Positions 21,940 to 33,512 are shown, numbered from the stretch's first letter. The stretch: DNA of 64,000 nt from Rhododendron vialii (GCF_030253575.1 NC_080566.1:11169501-11233500), one strand, 5' to 3'. Notes: a model not told the origin generated them from the sequence alone. Numbers and translations: made by a program.

Positions 21940-24000
21940 GAATTGGGAAACAAAGGAGGACGAGAGAATGATGTGTGCGAGGAGAGCATATCATTCACTG
22001 ATGATGACCTAGGAGAGGTCCAAATACCCCACAACGATGCATTGGTCGTAACCCTACGAGTTGGGGAATATGACATTGAGAGGATTCTTGTGGACTCAGG
22101 AAGTTGTACAGAGGTGTTGTACTACGATGCGTTCAAGAAGCTGGGGTTGGCCCAAACAGATTTAGAGCAATCTACAACACCCCTGATCGGCTTCGGTGCA
22201 GGAGCAGTCTGGCCCCTTGGAAAGGTAACACTACCTGTTCGGGCTGGGTCAGTGGTGTTGAGGACAGATTTCTTAGTAGTCGATGTTCCCTCTTCCTATA
22301 ACGCGATTATAGGAAGGACATGGTTGCACAAGATGAGGGCAGTCTCCTCGACTTATCACCAGATGGTAAAATTCCCAGGATCGAATGGGGTTGAAGTGCT
22401 CAGAGGCAATCAGAAAGTGGCTCAACAATGTTTGATCTCCATCATTAAAAGAGCCCCAAAGGTCCACCATGTCCATACATTAGAAGTACCAGACCAACCA
22501 ACTATCGAGGATGTTGGAAGAAGTCCGGCTGAAAAAGTGGTAGAAGGCTTGGAGAAGATTCAGATCAACGAGACTGATCCTGAGAAATATTTTTTAATTG
22601 GGGAATCATTACCAGCAAAGGAAAAGGCTGAATCAATAAGATTTCTGAAGGAATATGTTGATGTATTTGCATGGATACCAGAGGAGATGCCCGGAGTGGA
22701 TGCAGATGTGATCTGTCACCATTTAAACATTGATTCTCAACATAAGCCGATCATTCAGAAAAAGAGGAGGGCAGCCGTGCAGCATGTGGATGCAGTAATA
22801 GAAGAGGTCGATCGTTTACTGGAGGCTAAAGCGATACGCGAGGTCTACTACCCAGAATGGTTATCCAACACCGTTGTGGTGAAGAAAAAGAATGGGAAGT
22901 GGCGTGTCTGCGTAGACTTCACAGACCTAAACAAAGCGTGCCCAAAGGATAGTTTTCCTCTTCCAAGAATTGACCAGTTGGTTGATGCAACCGCTGGTTA
23001 TGAGCGAATGAGTTTTCTCGATGCATATCGAGGGTATCATCAAATTGCTATGTTCGGCCCTGATCAAGAGAAGACTTCGTTTATCACACCACGAGGGTTG
23101 TACTGCTATAGTTTACGCCGTTTGGGCTAAAAAATGCTGGGGCAACATACCAAAGACTTGCAACCATCATGTTCAAGAAGTTGCTTGGAAAGACTATGGA
23201 AGTTTACATAGATGATATGGTGGTAAAGAGTCAAGATAAAGGAGGGCATATAGCTAATTTAAAAGAAGCTTTCGAAATCTTGAGGAAGTACAAACTGAAA
23301 CTCAACGCCTCGAAATGTGCGTTTGGAGTTGGTTTAGGAAAGTTCCTGGGCCATTTGGTGACCATGAGAGGGATTGAGGCTAACCCTAATCAAATTACAG
23401 CCCTATAGAGGCTACAAAGTCCGAAAACCACAAAGGAAGTCCAGAAACTGACTGGAATGGCTGCAGCACTTAACAGATTCATCAGCAGGTCAAGTGACAA
23501 GTGCAGACCCTTTTTCCAATTGCTGAAAAAGAGGGAGGGATTTGAATGGGAGCAGAGTGTGAGCAGGCCTTCCAGGACCTGAAGAAGTATCTGGCCGAAC
23601 CCCCCCTTTTGTCAACTCCACAGCCAGGTGAGTCTTTAATTCTGTACTTAGCTGTTTCCAAGCATGCAGTAAGTGCAGTCCTGTTGAGGGACATAGGGAT
23701 GGAACAAATCCCTATTTATTATGTTAGTAAGACATTGCTAGATGCAGAAACGAGATATCTGCCATTAGAAAAGCTTGTCCTGGCACTTAGGACAGCCACA
23801 AGGAAACTGCCACACTACTTCCAAAGTCACAAAGTTGTGATTTACACTGAGTTTCCATTGAAATCACTGCTACGAAAAGCAAACTTCTCGGGAAGGATCT
23901 CGACATGGTCCGTCGAATTAAGCCAGTATGATATCGATTATCAGCCGCGCACGGCAATCAAAGGCCAAGTGTTGGCTAATTTTGTGGCAGAGTTTTCTCC
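21940..24000 (+). pseudogene. Retroelement protease, reverse transcriptase and first RNase H region
   Basis: Shows the aspartic protease word LVDSGS (about 22.09 kb), reverse transcriptase words KKKNGKWRVCVDFTDLNKAC and YIDDMVVKS (catalytic YxDD), and a Ty3-type RNase H in the SLRDIG/YVSKTLLDAETRYLPLEKLVLAL neighbourhood. Part of the broken Tat element. Confidence 0.9.
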
Positions 24001-24079
24001 CACGGTAGCTCCCCTACCTCCTACGAGAAAGGAACAGGTGACTAAGACATCTCCCGAGAAGATTCAGTCTTCAGCCGAA

Positions 24080-25810
24080 CAGGATCCTGTAGAATGGAAG
24101 TTATTCGTTGATGGATCAGCATGTAATACTGGTTCAGGGATTGGGATTGTCCTTTTTCCCCCTGAAGGAGTTTTGATTGAATTATCTATTCGGCTAGGGT
24201 TTAGCGCATCAAATAATGTGGCTGAGTATGAGGCACTCTTGGCTGGATTAAGAAGTGCAAAGACCCTAAAAGCAAAATGGGTTAGGGTGTATTGTGATTC
24301 ACAGCTTGTGGTCAATCAGCTGTCCGGCGAATACGAAACTCGAAATGAAAAGATGGTGGCCTACGTACAGGCAGCCAAGGACTTGCTTGATACCTTCGAA
24401 AGGGTATATATTGAACAGATAAGTTCTGGACAGAATGCACATGCAGATTCTTTAGCTTGGTTGGCTACAGCTGTACCAGCTGAGTTCAAAAGGAAGGTAG
24501 CAGTCGAATATCTAAGTGAGTCGAGCATTGGAAGAAGTGTGGACTTGGTCTTGGACGTGAACCAAGGCCCAAGTTGGATGGACCCAATCATGGAGTTCTT
24601 ACGAGAAGAGATACTCCTTTCTGACAAAAAGGAGGCTCATAAGATAAGGATTAAATCTGCTAGGTTTTGGCTGTCCCCAGAGGGTAAGTTATACAGAAAA
24701 TCCTTTACAGGCCCGTATTTTCTATGCGTGCATCCTGAGATGGTGCAGAAATTTCTTCATGAAATCCACGAGGGAACATGTGGGAGCCATGCTGGAGGCA
24801 GATCCATTGCTCACCGAGCAATTACCCAAGGTTACTGGTGGCCACACATGCAGGAAGATGCAAAGGTGTATGTGAAGATTTGTGAGAAGTGTCAAAAATT
24901 CTCACCAATGATTCGAACACCCGCCGAGGATCTGGTGCCCTTGACAAGTCCCTGGCCGTTTGCTCAATGGGGAATGGACATCGTGGGTCCACTACACAAA
25001 GCGACTGGGAATCGAAAATTTCTGCTGGTAGCAACAGACTATTTCACTAAGTGGATTGAGGCAAAACCACTGGCCAAAATCACTGAACCCATGATAGAAA
25101 GGTTCGTGTGGAAGAGCATTATCACTCGCTTTGGGGTCCCTTACTCATTGATTACAGACAATGGATCACAATTTCAGAAGAAATTCAAAGCATTCTGTGC
25201 TCAGTATGGAATAAGGAATTATTACTCGACTCTAGCCTACCCTCAAAGTAATGGACAGGTAGAGGCTTCCAATAAAACAATTCTTGATGGGATCAAGAAA
25301 AGGCTGGACAAAGCCAAAGGGAAATGGCCAGACGAGTTACCGTTAGTTTTATGGGCTCACCGAACAACGCCCAGGAGGTCTACGGGAGAGACCCCCTATT
25401 CATTGGCATATGGAACAGAGGCTATTATACCTCTGGAAGTTGGTCTGCCGACCAACAGGACCGTTTTGGTTGAAAGTGGAGGTAATGACAGGGCCCTTGA
25501 AATCGAGCTTGATCTAGCCGAAGAGAGGAGAGAAAGGGCCTTGGTGCATCTGGCTTCTTACCAGGATCAGCTGATGAAGAGCTATAACAAGCACGTTCAC
25601 CCACGAGAGTTTGGTGTTGGGGACCTCGTACTTCGGAAGGTGCTCGGCAACACCAAAGTGGCCAACGAGGGCAAGCTGGGGGCCAACTGGGAAGGCCCGT
25701 ATCGAGTAACTGAGATTGTAGGCATCGGGGCCTATAAATTGGCAGATTTGGATGGTTATCCAATTCCGAGACCTTGGAATGTCCATAATCTACGAAAATT
25801 CTTTGTTTAA
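24080..25810 (+). pseudogene. Retroelement second (archaeal-type) RNase H and integrase region
   Basis: The second RNase H shows FVDGSA, AEYEALLAGL, YCDSQLVVNQ and HADSLAWLA, the acidic-residue pattern of archaeal-like RNase H domains acquired by the Tat lineage. Integrase follows with an HHCC zinc motif (about 24.76-24.89 kb), the core words WGMDIVGP and TDNGSQF and an NGQVEASNK word holding the catalytic Glu, then a C-terminal domain ending PRPWNVHNLRKFF. Part of the broken Tat element. Confidence 0.92.
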
Positions 25811-26064
25811 AGAAGCATTAAGTTCTATTTTAGATTTGCACTACGTACTTGTATGGGAATTACGAATATAATTCCCTTGTTCTAGTTTTGATTATTCTAG
25901 TTGCAAGGGGTACGAATAACGCCCTCTTGAGTTTTACAGATTATGAATACAGTCATTTTTTAGTATAAATGTTGTGTTCATGCTGGTATTTGTATTAACA
26001 ATACGAACTACGAGATTAGTTTCCCTCATCCATATTGGGGAGCAGGGACAGGGACTGGGACTGA

Positions 26065-26640
26065 TACATTTAAGTACGTGACACTTAAACACAAGTAAGC
26101 ACAAGTATGAAACACTTGTGTGATTTTGTAAAACATATTTTTAACAAGTATGAGCACACTTGTATGCCTTGTTTAAAGTACGTGAAACTTAAACAGTCTG
26201 TATGAGAACACTTGTATGCCTTGTTTAAGTACGTGAAACTTAAACGCAAGTATGAAACATCTAACGAATACACGTATGAAAACACTTGTATGGAATTTAA
26301 GGTACGAGACACTTATAAAACAATTGGCCTGGCTTTCAAAACGAGTATATGTTAGCCACAATTATTTAAGTACGAGAAACTTAAAATAGTTGAGTAAGTA
26401 TGAAACACTTGTATGGTTTGCAATCCATTTCAAATACAAAAAACTTGGAAGCAATCAAGTACGAGAAACTTAGAGGTATTCAAAGTACGAGAAACTTAGA
26501 AATAGAAAGTTTTTAAGTACGTGAAACTTAAATTCAGAACAGGAAATCATGTTTGAAGGATTTGCTAAAGTACGAAATACTTATGCAAACAAGCAAAACA
26601 AATGATGATCAACAGTACGAAATACTTAGATTAAACTAAA
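26065..26640 (+). repeat. Short interspersed repeat motif in the retroelement 3' untranslated region
   Basis: The word AAGTACG(T/A)GAAACTTA and its variant AAGTATGAAACACTTGTATG recur more than a dozen times at irregular spacing. Such variable repeat-rich 3' regions are known in plant Tat/Ogre elements and can seed satellite DNA. Confidence 0.85.
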
Positions 26641-26769
26641 TAGCATCCGAACAGATGCAAAAAACGAGGGAAGCCGAGCAAAAGTATAGTTATGCCACGA
26701 AAGGCCGAATACCTGTGTTATCAAAATAGAGAAAGTACTAATGCCACACAGGGCTCAAGTATCATGGTC

Positions 26770-28920
26770 ACGTAGGACCAGCCAAAATTGTTTCCAGGGG
26801 GTTTTCAAGCAAACTTACCAAACCATTAATCCAGGTTCTGGACATCCACAAGTGTTCTGTCTGGTTCCTCCGTTGAAGCATCACCATCTGTTGCATTCTC
26901 CTCCAAATTAATGGGCTCCAGGGTTGAATCCCGAGCAGGAGATTGAACAGGGTGCACATCAGTAGCCGTGTCTTCTTCAGCATTTGCAAATTCTTCAATT
27001 TGTAGATCAATATCGTCTTCAGGATGCTCCACTGGATTCTGAGTACTTTGAGCACGAGTACTAGGCAGATCGTTGTCAACCCAAAAGGGTGAATCCTCGG
27101 CAACCCCTAATTTGGTTAGGCAGGCCTCCCAGCTGGCGATCCAGATTTAATCTTGAATAACCGGCATCTGTTCAACATAACTTGTCGTTGTGGCATCAAA
27201 GCCCTTCTGGTATCCATCTTCATAGGCTGCCTTTTTTGTACTATCAATCTCGGATAGTGCTTGGCTAAGACTCTCTTCAGCAGTTTCTAGCTTCTCCTTG
27301 GTCATTGATGCTTCCGCCTTTGCCTTGTCTCTCTCTCTCTCCAGCCTTGTCATTGATTGAAGTTGCCTTGTGTTATCTCTCAACAGCCTGTTGCGCTCTT
27401 GTTCAACCTCTTGATATTTTTGACTCAGTACAACCATCTTTTGAATAAACTATGGGTTACCAAAGAGAGTTAGTAATCAAGTATAATACCAGGTTTGAAA
27501 CTTGTTTGAGGAACAGTTTTTGTTATTACCTTAATACCACTGACGAGACCAGTGGCTACGAGATGGTCAGGTGCAGATCCTGATTCTTTCTGCATGTCTA
27601 CTGGAAGCAGCAACCCTTGGGCAAGGGCAAGCGCTATTTCAGATGAACTAGCACTGTCCCCAACATGAACGGGACGGTCTCCCCTAATAAATGGAGGAGT
27701 CCACGTTTGGGGAAGGTTTTGGGAAATTGGTGAGACAGGGTGATGAGTTTCAGTATCTGCTTAAGAAGGAGTACCAGTTGGGTCTTCAGACCTAGGCCGT
27801 TTGTCTCTGTGAACATCACTGGCCTCTACGGTAGTGTCCACTTCACGAGGGGAAGAGGAAGACCGAGCGGAACCACCCCTGGTTCGACGGGGTGGTGGGG
27901 GAGCAAGCCCAGTAGAGGATGCCCGGCCAGCACCACGTCCTCTGGCTGAGACGGTAAGCAAAGAACTTAAATTTAGAGGTTGACGCAACATACTTGCTAA
28001 GATTGGAGGAGAAGGAGAATATCCAGAAGAGGACGATTGGCTGGTGTCTCGATTCAATGCTGGCTGTTCGGGTTGATGACGAGAAACGACCTGTCTTTGA
28101 GAGGGTCTTCGGAGCCTCAGACAGGGTAAAGGGACGCCTTCTGAAACGGGAACTTCACCTGATTGACCAGCAACAGTAACACAAGATGCGAGTCTCGCGT
28201 TCCTCGGCAGGGGAGCAATAGAAGTAGAGGCAGCGCTAGTACTAGGATGGGCAAGTCTCCTGTCGATGACTCCTCTATACGAAGGGTCGTATCCCAGCAG
28301 TATGTCAGCGTCTCGACCACGACCTGCTGTTCGGGTACTAGGTTCTCCTGTTTATTTTAGGATCCTGTTAATGTCCCCTGTTCGGACGTAGCTCGGCTCA
28401 CGTCTAGGACGTTTGTTAGAGTTTTCAGCTGCAAGATCAAAATTCGAAGTTATAATTAGACATTAAGAAAAGCTACGAGAAGGCAGTAAAATAAAGAATT
28501 TTAGAGTCAAAAGCAAGAGCATACGTGGATAACCCCATATGTGGGGGCAATGCAAACCCACCACCTGGTCGTCCTCCCCTATTGGCTCAAACGCTCCCGT
28601 TACGTAGAGGAAATCGACCTCGTGGTCCTGAGCGGAGTCTGGCAAATTGAGCACGAGACGGTTGTCTGCTTTCCTAACTTTGAAGTAATATGTGTTGTAT
28701 TCGGGGTTTAGCACAATGCTATACCACCACTGGATGTCCCAAATTCCCAGTTGGGTCCCCAAGATCCTATTCAGGGCTACTACTCCCATCACTAACCTAA
28801 AGAAATTGGTCGAAACCTGCATTGGCGTGATTCGATACCAGTTTAGGATTTGACGGAGTAGTGGGTGAAGGGGGAATCGAACTCCTCCTTCAACAATAGC
28901 CACTATGGGCATACACATCC
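26770..28920 (-). pseudogene. Antisense ORF region of the Tat element (gypsy-type transposon domain, coiled coil)
   Basis: Read on the minus strand, the segment near 28.46-28.92 kb encodes GVRFPLHPLLRQILNWYRI followed by a conserved-looking body, which matches the plant 'putative gypsy type transposon' domain (Pfam PF04195) as I remember it. Downstream on the same strand come a Ser/Arg/Pro-rich low-complexity stretch (about 27.8-28.1 kb), a heptad-rich coiled coil with many Glu, Arg and Lys (about 27.15-27.44 kb) and an acidic tail (about 26.8-27.0 kb). Antisense ORFs between pol and the 3' LTR are known in Tat elements such as Grande and Retand, where splicing may be involved. Function is unknown. 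It belongs to the element, not the host. Confidence 0.75.
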
Positions 28921-29637
28921 TATCCCATGAACCTCCGTCTCTATCTGCACCCAGGGGGGCGAGTTCAAGTTTTTGGAATACTATATTCCGTCCTAAATGC
29001 CGTCATGGCAATTGGGGTTTCACATAATCTCCTAAACTTGCTGGGTCTCAAGGGATTCTCACCATCTTCCGCCATGGATATATTCGATTTTACAAGAAAA
29101 ATCTGGAGAAAGGGTACGATTGAAGCCCTAGGGAATGGACGAATCAAAGCAAAGAAATCCTAGTACGAGATACAAGAAAGGAATAGGAATCTTACGATGT
29201 TTTGTAGCGGCAATAGTAGGAAATGCAACCGAAAGCTTCGAGACAGTGGTTATGGCGGAAAGCTTAGAGAGAGAGAAAGGCTGAAGGTTCGAGTTTGTTG
29301 GGTGAAAACCCAAAAGAAACCCTTTCAGGGGTTTAAGGGCAAGAAACGGAGACGAAACGTCTCGTCTCACGTCGTTACAAGTTAAAGTAAACGGAAAGCA
29401 GAAACCGTTCTGACGCCGTTTCATAGAACGTCAGTTCGAAATTAATAGGCATACGAAACGTGCCACATGGAGTTTATACCTCGAAATGGTATAATGACAA
29501 AGGCGCCAAAGAGCATCAATAAGTATTAAATACTACGACTGCTCGGTATCAGAGGAAGTTCAGATCTAAACGTTTGTCTCTAAAAACTTCACCCATTACC
29601 CCCGAACAGTGGAAAATAGGTAAAGCTGGGGAGCAAT

Positions 29638-29938
29638 TGTAGGGAGGTATTCCCAAACAGGTACATCTAGTTGCCGAACACGTGGTGTGTAAGAACACGT
29701 GATAAATTGAACATGACTGATCACCGGTCAGTGCATAGAACAGCGATAAGGGCCAATGACATGAGAAGTCATGGGTATAAACTGACTGTTCGACAGATAG
29801 AGACATTCCAATTACATTGGACCAAGTTACATGTGAAATAGCTAGTCCAAGCAGACTATTCGGTTATGATACAGCCGAACAGCTGAAGTAAGAACCAAGC
29901 ACGTGATACGAGTGATCACGGGTTGAAAGCAATGCACA
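29638..29938 (+). repeat. Putative 3' LTR of the Tat element
   Basis: Begins TGTAGGGAGG directly after AGCTGGGGAGCAAT, which resembles the purine-rich tract before Tat 3' LTRs, and ends ..GCACA exactly where 5S sequence starts. With no partner LTR, length (301 bp) and completeness are not proven. Confidence 0.55.
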
Positions 29939-29968
29939 ACCCCCTGGGAAGTCCTCGTGTTGCACCCC
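29939..29968 (+). pseudogene. 5S rRNA 3' fragment at the array edge
   Basis: Only gene bases 90-119 remain (ACCCCCTGGG to CACCCC, C105). The Tat-element LTR abuts it on the left. The following spacer is of the normal array type (GTACG, AATAG), with one additional C in the C-run. Confidence 0.93.
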
Positions 29969-30257
29969 TTTTTCGTTTTTGTACGAAATCCCTTCCCCGC
30001 CCCCCCGTTCCCTTCTTTCATCCGGTCGCCGCAACTTCGGCTCATTCCGTCCGGATCTTCCCGGAGAGTTTTCGCAGCGATTTTTCGAGCTGCGAGCCAA
30101 AATAGCCCCGTCAGCGGGCACGTTCGGCCGTAGCCATCCCTCCAACGGGATACGGGGTCCGGCCGGCGAGACGTGGCTGGGAAAGCCAGAGATAGAGTGA
30201 GCAGTGCCCGACGGGGCAGAAAAATGGAACAAAAGAATTGAAAGCGGAGTGCCTATG

Positions 30258-30376
30258 GGGTGCGATCATACCAGCACTAATGCACCGGATCCCATCAGAA
30301 CTCCGCAGTTAGGCGTGCTTGGGCGAGAGTAGTACTAGGATGGGTGACCCCCTGGGAAGTCCTCGTGTTGCACCCC
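30258..30376 (+). rRNA. 5S rRNA gene, unit 1
   Basis: First complete gene. 5S rRNA is a structural RNA of the large ribosomal subunit. The internal promoter spans about bases 50-97 (box A, intermediate element, box C), as known for 5S genes. T5 terminator at 30377-30381. C105; spacer GTACG, AATCG; next gene 407 bp on. Confidence 0.95.
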
Positions 30377-30388
30377 TTTTTCGTTTTT
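30377..30388 (+). terminator. Polymerase III terminator, representative of every array unit
   Basis: T5-CG-T5 starts directly after the last gene base and repeats after every complete gene. In units 57, 74 and 76 the second run is T4. A run of four or more T is the known polymerase III stop signal; the second run may serve as a backup. Confidence 0.85.
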
Positions 30389-30664
30389 GTACGAAATCCC
30401 TTCCCCGCCCCCCGTTCCCTTCTTTCATCCGGTCGCCGCAACTTCGGCTCATTCCGTCCGGATCTTCCCGGAGAGTTTTCGCAGCGATTTTTCGAGCTGC
30501 GAGCCAAAATCGCCCCGTCAGCGGGCACGTTCGGCCGTAGCCATCCCTCCAACGGGATACGGGGTCCGGCCGGCGAGACGTGGCTGGGAAAGCCAGAGAT
30601 AGAGTGAGCAGTGCCCGACGGGGCAGAAAAATGGAACAAAAGAATTGAAAGCGGAGTGCCTATG

Positions 30665-30783
30665 GGGTGCGATCATACCAGCACTAATGCACCGGATCCC
30701 ATCAGAACTCCGCAGTTAGGCGTGCTTGGGCGAGAGTAGTACTAGGATGGGTGACCCCCTGGGAAGTCCTCGTGTTGCACCCC
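30665..30783 (+). rRNA. 5S rRNA gene, unit 2
   Basis: C105; spacer GTACG, AATCG, with CCACCCG replacing the C-run; 407 bp to next. Identical class to unit 3. Confidence 0.95.
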
Positions 30784-31071
30784 TTTTTCGTTTTTGTACG
30801 AAATCCCTTCCCCGCCACCCGTTCCCTTCTTTCATCCGGTCGCCGCAACTTCGGCTCATTCCGTCCGGATCTTCCCGGAGAGTTTTCGCAGCGATTTTTC
30901 GAGCTGCGAGCCAAAATCGCCCCGTCAGCGGGCACGTTCGGCCGTAGCCATCCCTCCAACGGGATACGGGGTCCGGCCGGCGAGACGTGGCTGGGAAAGC
31001 CAGAGATAGAGTGAGCAGTGCCCGACGGGGCAGAAAAATGGAACAAAAGAATTGAAAGCGGAGTGCCTATG

Positions 31072-31190
31072 GGGTGCGATCATACCAGCACTAATGCACC
31101 GGATCCCATCAGAACTCCGCAGTTAGGCGTGCTTGGGCGAGAGTAGTACTAGGATGGGTGACCCCCTGGGAAGTCCTCGTGTTGCACCCC
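31072..31190 (+). rRNA. 5S rRNA gene, unit 3
   Basis: C105; spacer GTACG, AATCG, CCACCCG; 407 bp. A direct neighbour duplicate of unit 2. Confidence 0.95.
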
Positions 31191-31478
31191 TTTTTCGTTT
31201 TTGTACGAAATCCCTTCCCCGCCACCCGTTCCCTTCTTTCATCCGGTCGCCGCAACTTCGGCTCATTCCGTCCGGATCTTCCCGGAGAGTTTTCGCAGCG
31301 ATTTTTCGAGCTGCGAGCCAAAATCGCCCCGTCAGCGGGCACGTTCGGCCGTAGCCATCCCTCCAACGGGATACGGGGTCCGGCCGGCGAGACGTGGCTG
31401 GGAAAGCCAGAGATAGAGTGAGCAGTGCCCGACGGGGCAGAAAAATGGAACAAAAGAATTGAAAGCGGAGTGCCTATG

Positions 31479-31597
31479 GGGTGCGATCATACCAGCACTA
31501 ATGCACCGGATCCCATCAGAACTCCGCAGTTAGGCGTGCTTGGGCGAGAGTAGTACTAGGATGGGTGACCCCCTGGGAAGTCGTCGTGTTGCACCCC
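31479..31597 (+). rRNA. 5S rRNA gene, unit 4
   Basis: G105; spacer GTACG, AATAG, private change CTTCCTGG; 407 bp. First member of the three-unit block 4-6. Confidence 0.95.
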
Positions 31598-31885
31598 TTT
31601 TTCGTTTTTGTACGAAATCCCTTCCCCGCCCCCCGTTCCCTTCTTTCATCCGGTCGCCGCAACTTCGGCTCATTCCGTCCGGATCTTCCTGGAGAGTTTT
31701 CGCAGCGATTTTTCGAGCTGCGAGCCAAAATAGCCCCGTCAGCGGGCACGTTCGGCCGTAGCCATCCCTCCAACGGGATACGGGGTCCGGCCGGCGAGAC
31801 GTGGCTGGGAAAGCCAGAGATAGAGTGAGCAGTGCCCGACGGGGCAGAAAAATGGAACAAAAGAATTGAAAGCGGAGTGCCTATG

Positions 31886-32004
31886 GGGTGCGATCATACC
31901 AGCACTAATGCACCGGATCCCATCAGAACTCCGCAGTTAGGCGTGCTTGGGCGAGAGTAGTACTAGGATGGGTGACCCCCTGGGAAGTCCTCGTGTTGCA
32001 CCCC
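31886..32004 (+). rRNA. 5S rRNA gene, unit 5
   Basis: C105; spacer GTACG, AATAG, GGTCTGG, one G fewer in GACGGGCAG; 406 bp. Confidence 0.95.
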
Positions 32005-32291
32005 TTTTTCGTTTTTGTACGAAATCCCTTCCCCGCCCCCCGTTCCCTTCTTTCATCCGGTCGCCGCAACTTCGGCTCATTCCGTCCGGATCTTCCCGGA
32101 GAGTTTTCGCAGCGATTTTTCGAGCTGCGAGCCAAAATAGCCCCGTCAGCGGGCACGTTCGGCCGTAGCCATCCCTCCAACGGGATACGGGGTCTGGCCG
32201 GCGAGACGTGGCTGGGAAAGCCAGAGATAGAGTGAGCAGTGCCCGACGGGCAGAAAAATGGAACAAAAGAATTGAAAGCGGAGTGCCTATG

Positions 32292-32410
32292 GGGTGCGAT
32301 CATACCAGCACTAATGCACCGGATCCCATCAGAACTCCGCAGTTAGGCGTGCTTGGGCGAGAGTAGTACTAGGATGGGTGACCCCCTGGGAAGTCCTCGT
32401 GTTGCACCCC
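32292..32410 (+). rRNA. 5S rRNA gene, unit 6
   Basis: C105; spacer GAACG, AATCG, GAGAAGTG; 407 bp. Confidence 0.95.
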
Positions 32411-32698
32411 TTTTTCGTTTTTGAACGAAATCCCTTCCCCGCCCCCCGTTCCCTTCTTTCATCCGGTCGCCGCAACTTCGGCTCATTCCGTTCGGATCTT
32501 CCCGGAGAGTTTTCGCAGCGATTTTTCGAGCTGCGAGCCAAAATCGCCCCGTCAGCGGGCACGTTCGGCCGTAGCCATCCCTCCAACGGGATACGGGGTC
32601 CGGCCGGCGAGACGTGGCTGGGAAAGCCAGAGATAGAGTGAGAAGTGCCCGACGGGGCAGAAAAATGGAACAAAAGAATTGAAAGCGGAGTGCCTATG

Positions 32699-32817
32699 GG
32701 GTGCGATCATACCAGCACTAATGCACCGGATCCCATCAGAACTCCGCAGTTAGGCGTGCTTGGGCGAGAGTAGTACTAGGATGGGTGACCCCCTGGGAAG
32801 TCGTCGTGTTGCACCCC
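32699..32817 (+). rRNA. 5S rRNA gene, unit 7
   Basis: G105; spacer GTACG, AATAG, CTTCCTGG as in unit 4; 407 bp. Starts the second copy of block 4-6. Confidence 0.95.
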
Positions 32818-33105
32818 TTTTTCGTTTTTGTACGAAATCCCTTCCCCGCCCCCCGTTCCCTTCTTTCATCCGGTCGCCGCAACTTCGGCTCATTCCGTCC
32901 GGATCTTCCTGGAGAGTTTTCGCAGCGATTTTTCGAGCTGCGAGCCAAAATAGCCCCGTCAGCGGGCACGTTCGGCCGTAGCCATCCCTCCAACGGGATA
33001 CGGGGTCCGGCCGGCGAGACGTGGCTGGGAAAGCCAGAGATAGAGTGAGCAGTGCCCGACGGGGCAGAAAAATGGAACAAAAGAATTGAAAGCGGAGTGC
33101 CTATG

Positions 33106-33224
33106 GGGTGCGATCATACCAGCACTAATGCACCGGATCCCATCAGAACTCCGCAGTTAGGCGTGCTTGGGCGAGAGTAGTACTAGGATGGGTGACCCCC
33201 TGGGAAGTCCTCGTGTTGCACCCC
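33106..33224 (+). rRNA. 5S rRNA gene, unit 8
   Basis: C105; spacer GTACG, AATAG, GGTCTGG as in unit 5; 407 bp. Confidence 0.95.
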
Positions 33225-33512
33225 TTTTTCGTTTTTGTACGAAATCCCTTCCCCGCCCCCCGTTCCCTTCTTTCATCCGGTCGCCGCAACTTCGGCTCAT
33301 TCCGTCCGGATCTTCCCGGAGAGTTTTCGCAGCGATTTTTCGAGCTGCGAGCCAAAATAGCCCCGTCAGCGGGCACGTTCGGCCGTAGCCATCCCTCCAA
33401 CGGGATACGGGGTCTGGCCGGCGAGACGTGGCTGGGAAAGCCAGAGATAGAGTGAGCAGTGCCCGACGGGGCAGAAAAATGGAACAAAAGAATTGAAAGC
33501 GGAGTGCCTATG

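Larger units (their letters stand above)
20176..29938 (+). mobile_element. Tat-lineage Ty3/Gypsy LTR element, broken
   Basis: About 9.8 kb. Parts in order: gag region (about 20.2-21.8 kb), protease (about 22.0-22.4), reverse transcriptase (about 22.6-23.4), RNase H (about 23.55-24.0), a second RNase H (about 24.1-24.5), integrase (about 24.7-25.8), a repeat-rich 3' untranslated region (about 26.0-26.7), an antisense ORF region on the minus strand (about 26.8-28.9) and a 3' LTR (about 29638-29938). Two RNase H domains plus an antisense ORF are hallmarks of the Tat lineage. It is broken, with several breaks in the coding part, and no 5' LTR is recognisable: the left end passes straight into diverged 5S spacer. 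The right end abuts base 90 of a 5S gene. With one LTR only, age cannot be dated from LTR divergence. Confidence 0.92.

Noticed and set aside
20817-25810. Long open frames as possible host genes
   Set aside because: Gag, protease, reverse transcriptase, RNase H and integrase motifs show they belong to one Tat-lineage element.
27147-27437. Minus-strand coiled-coil frame as a host gene
   Set aside because: It lies between integrase and the 3' LTR of the Tat element, on the strand where this lineage is known to carry an antisense ORF.
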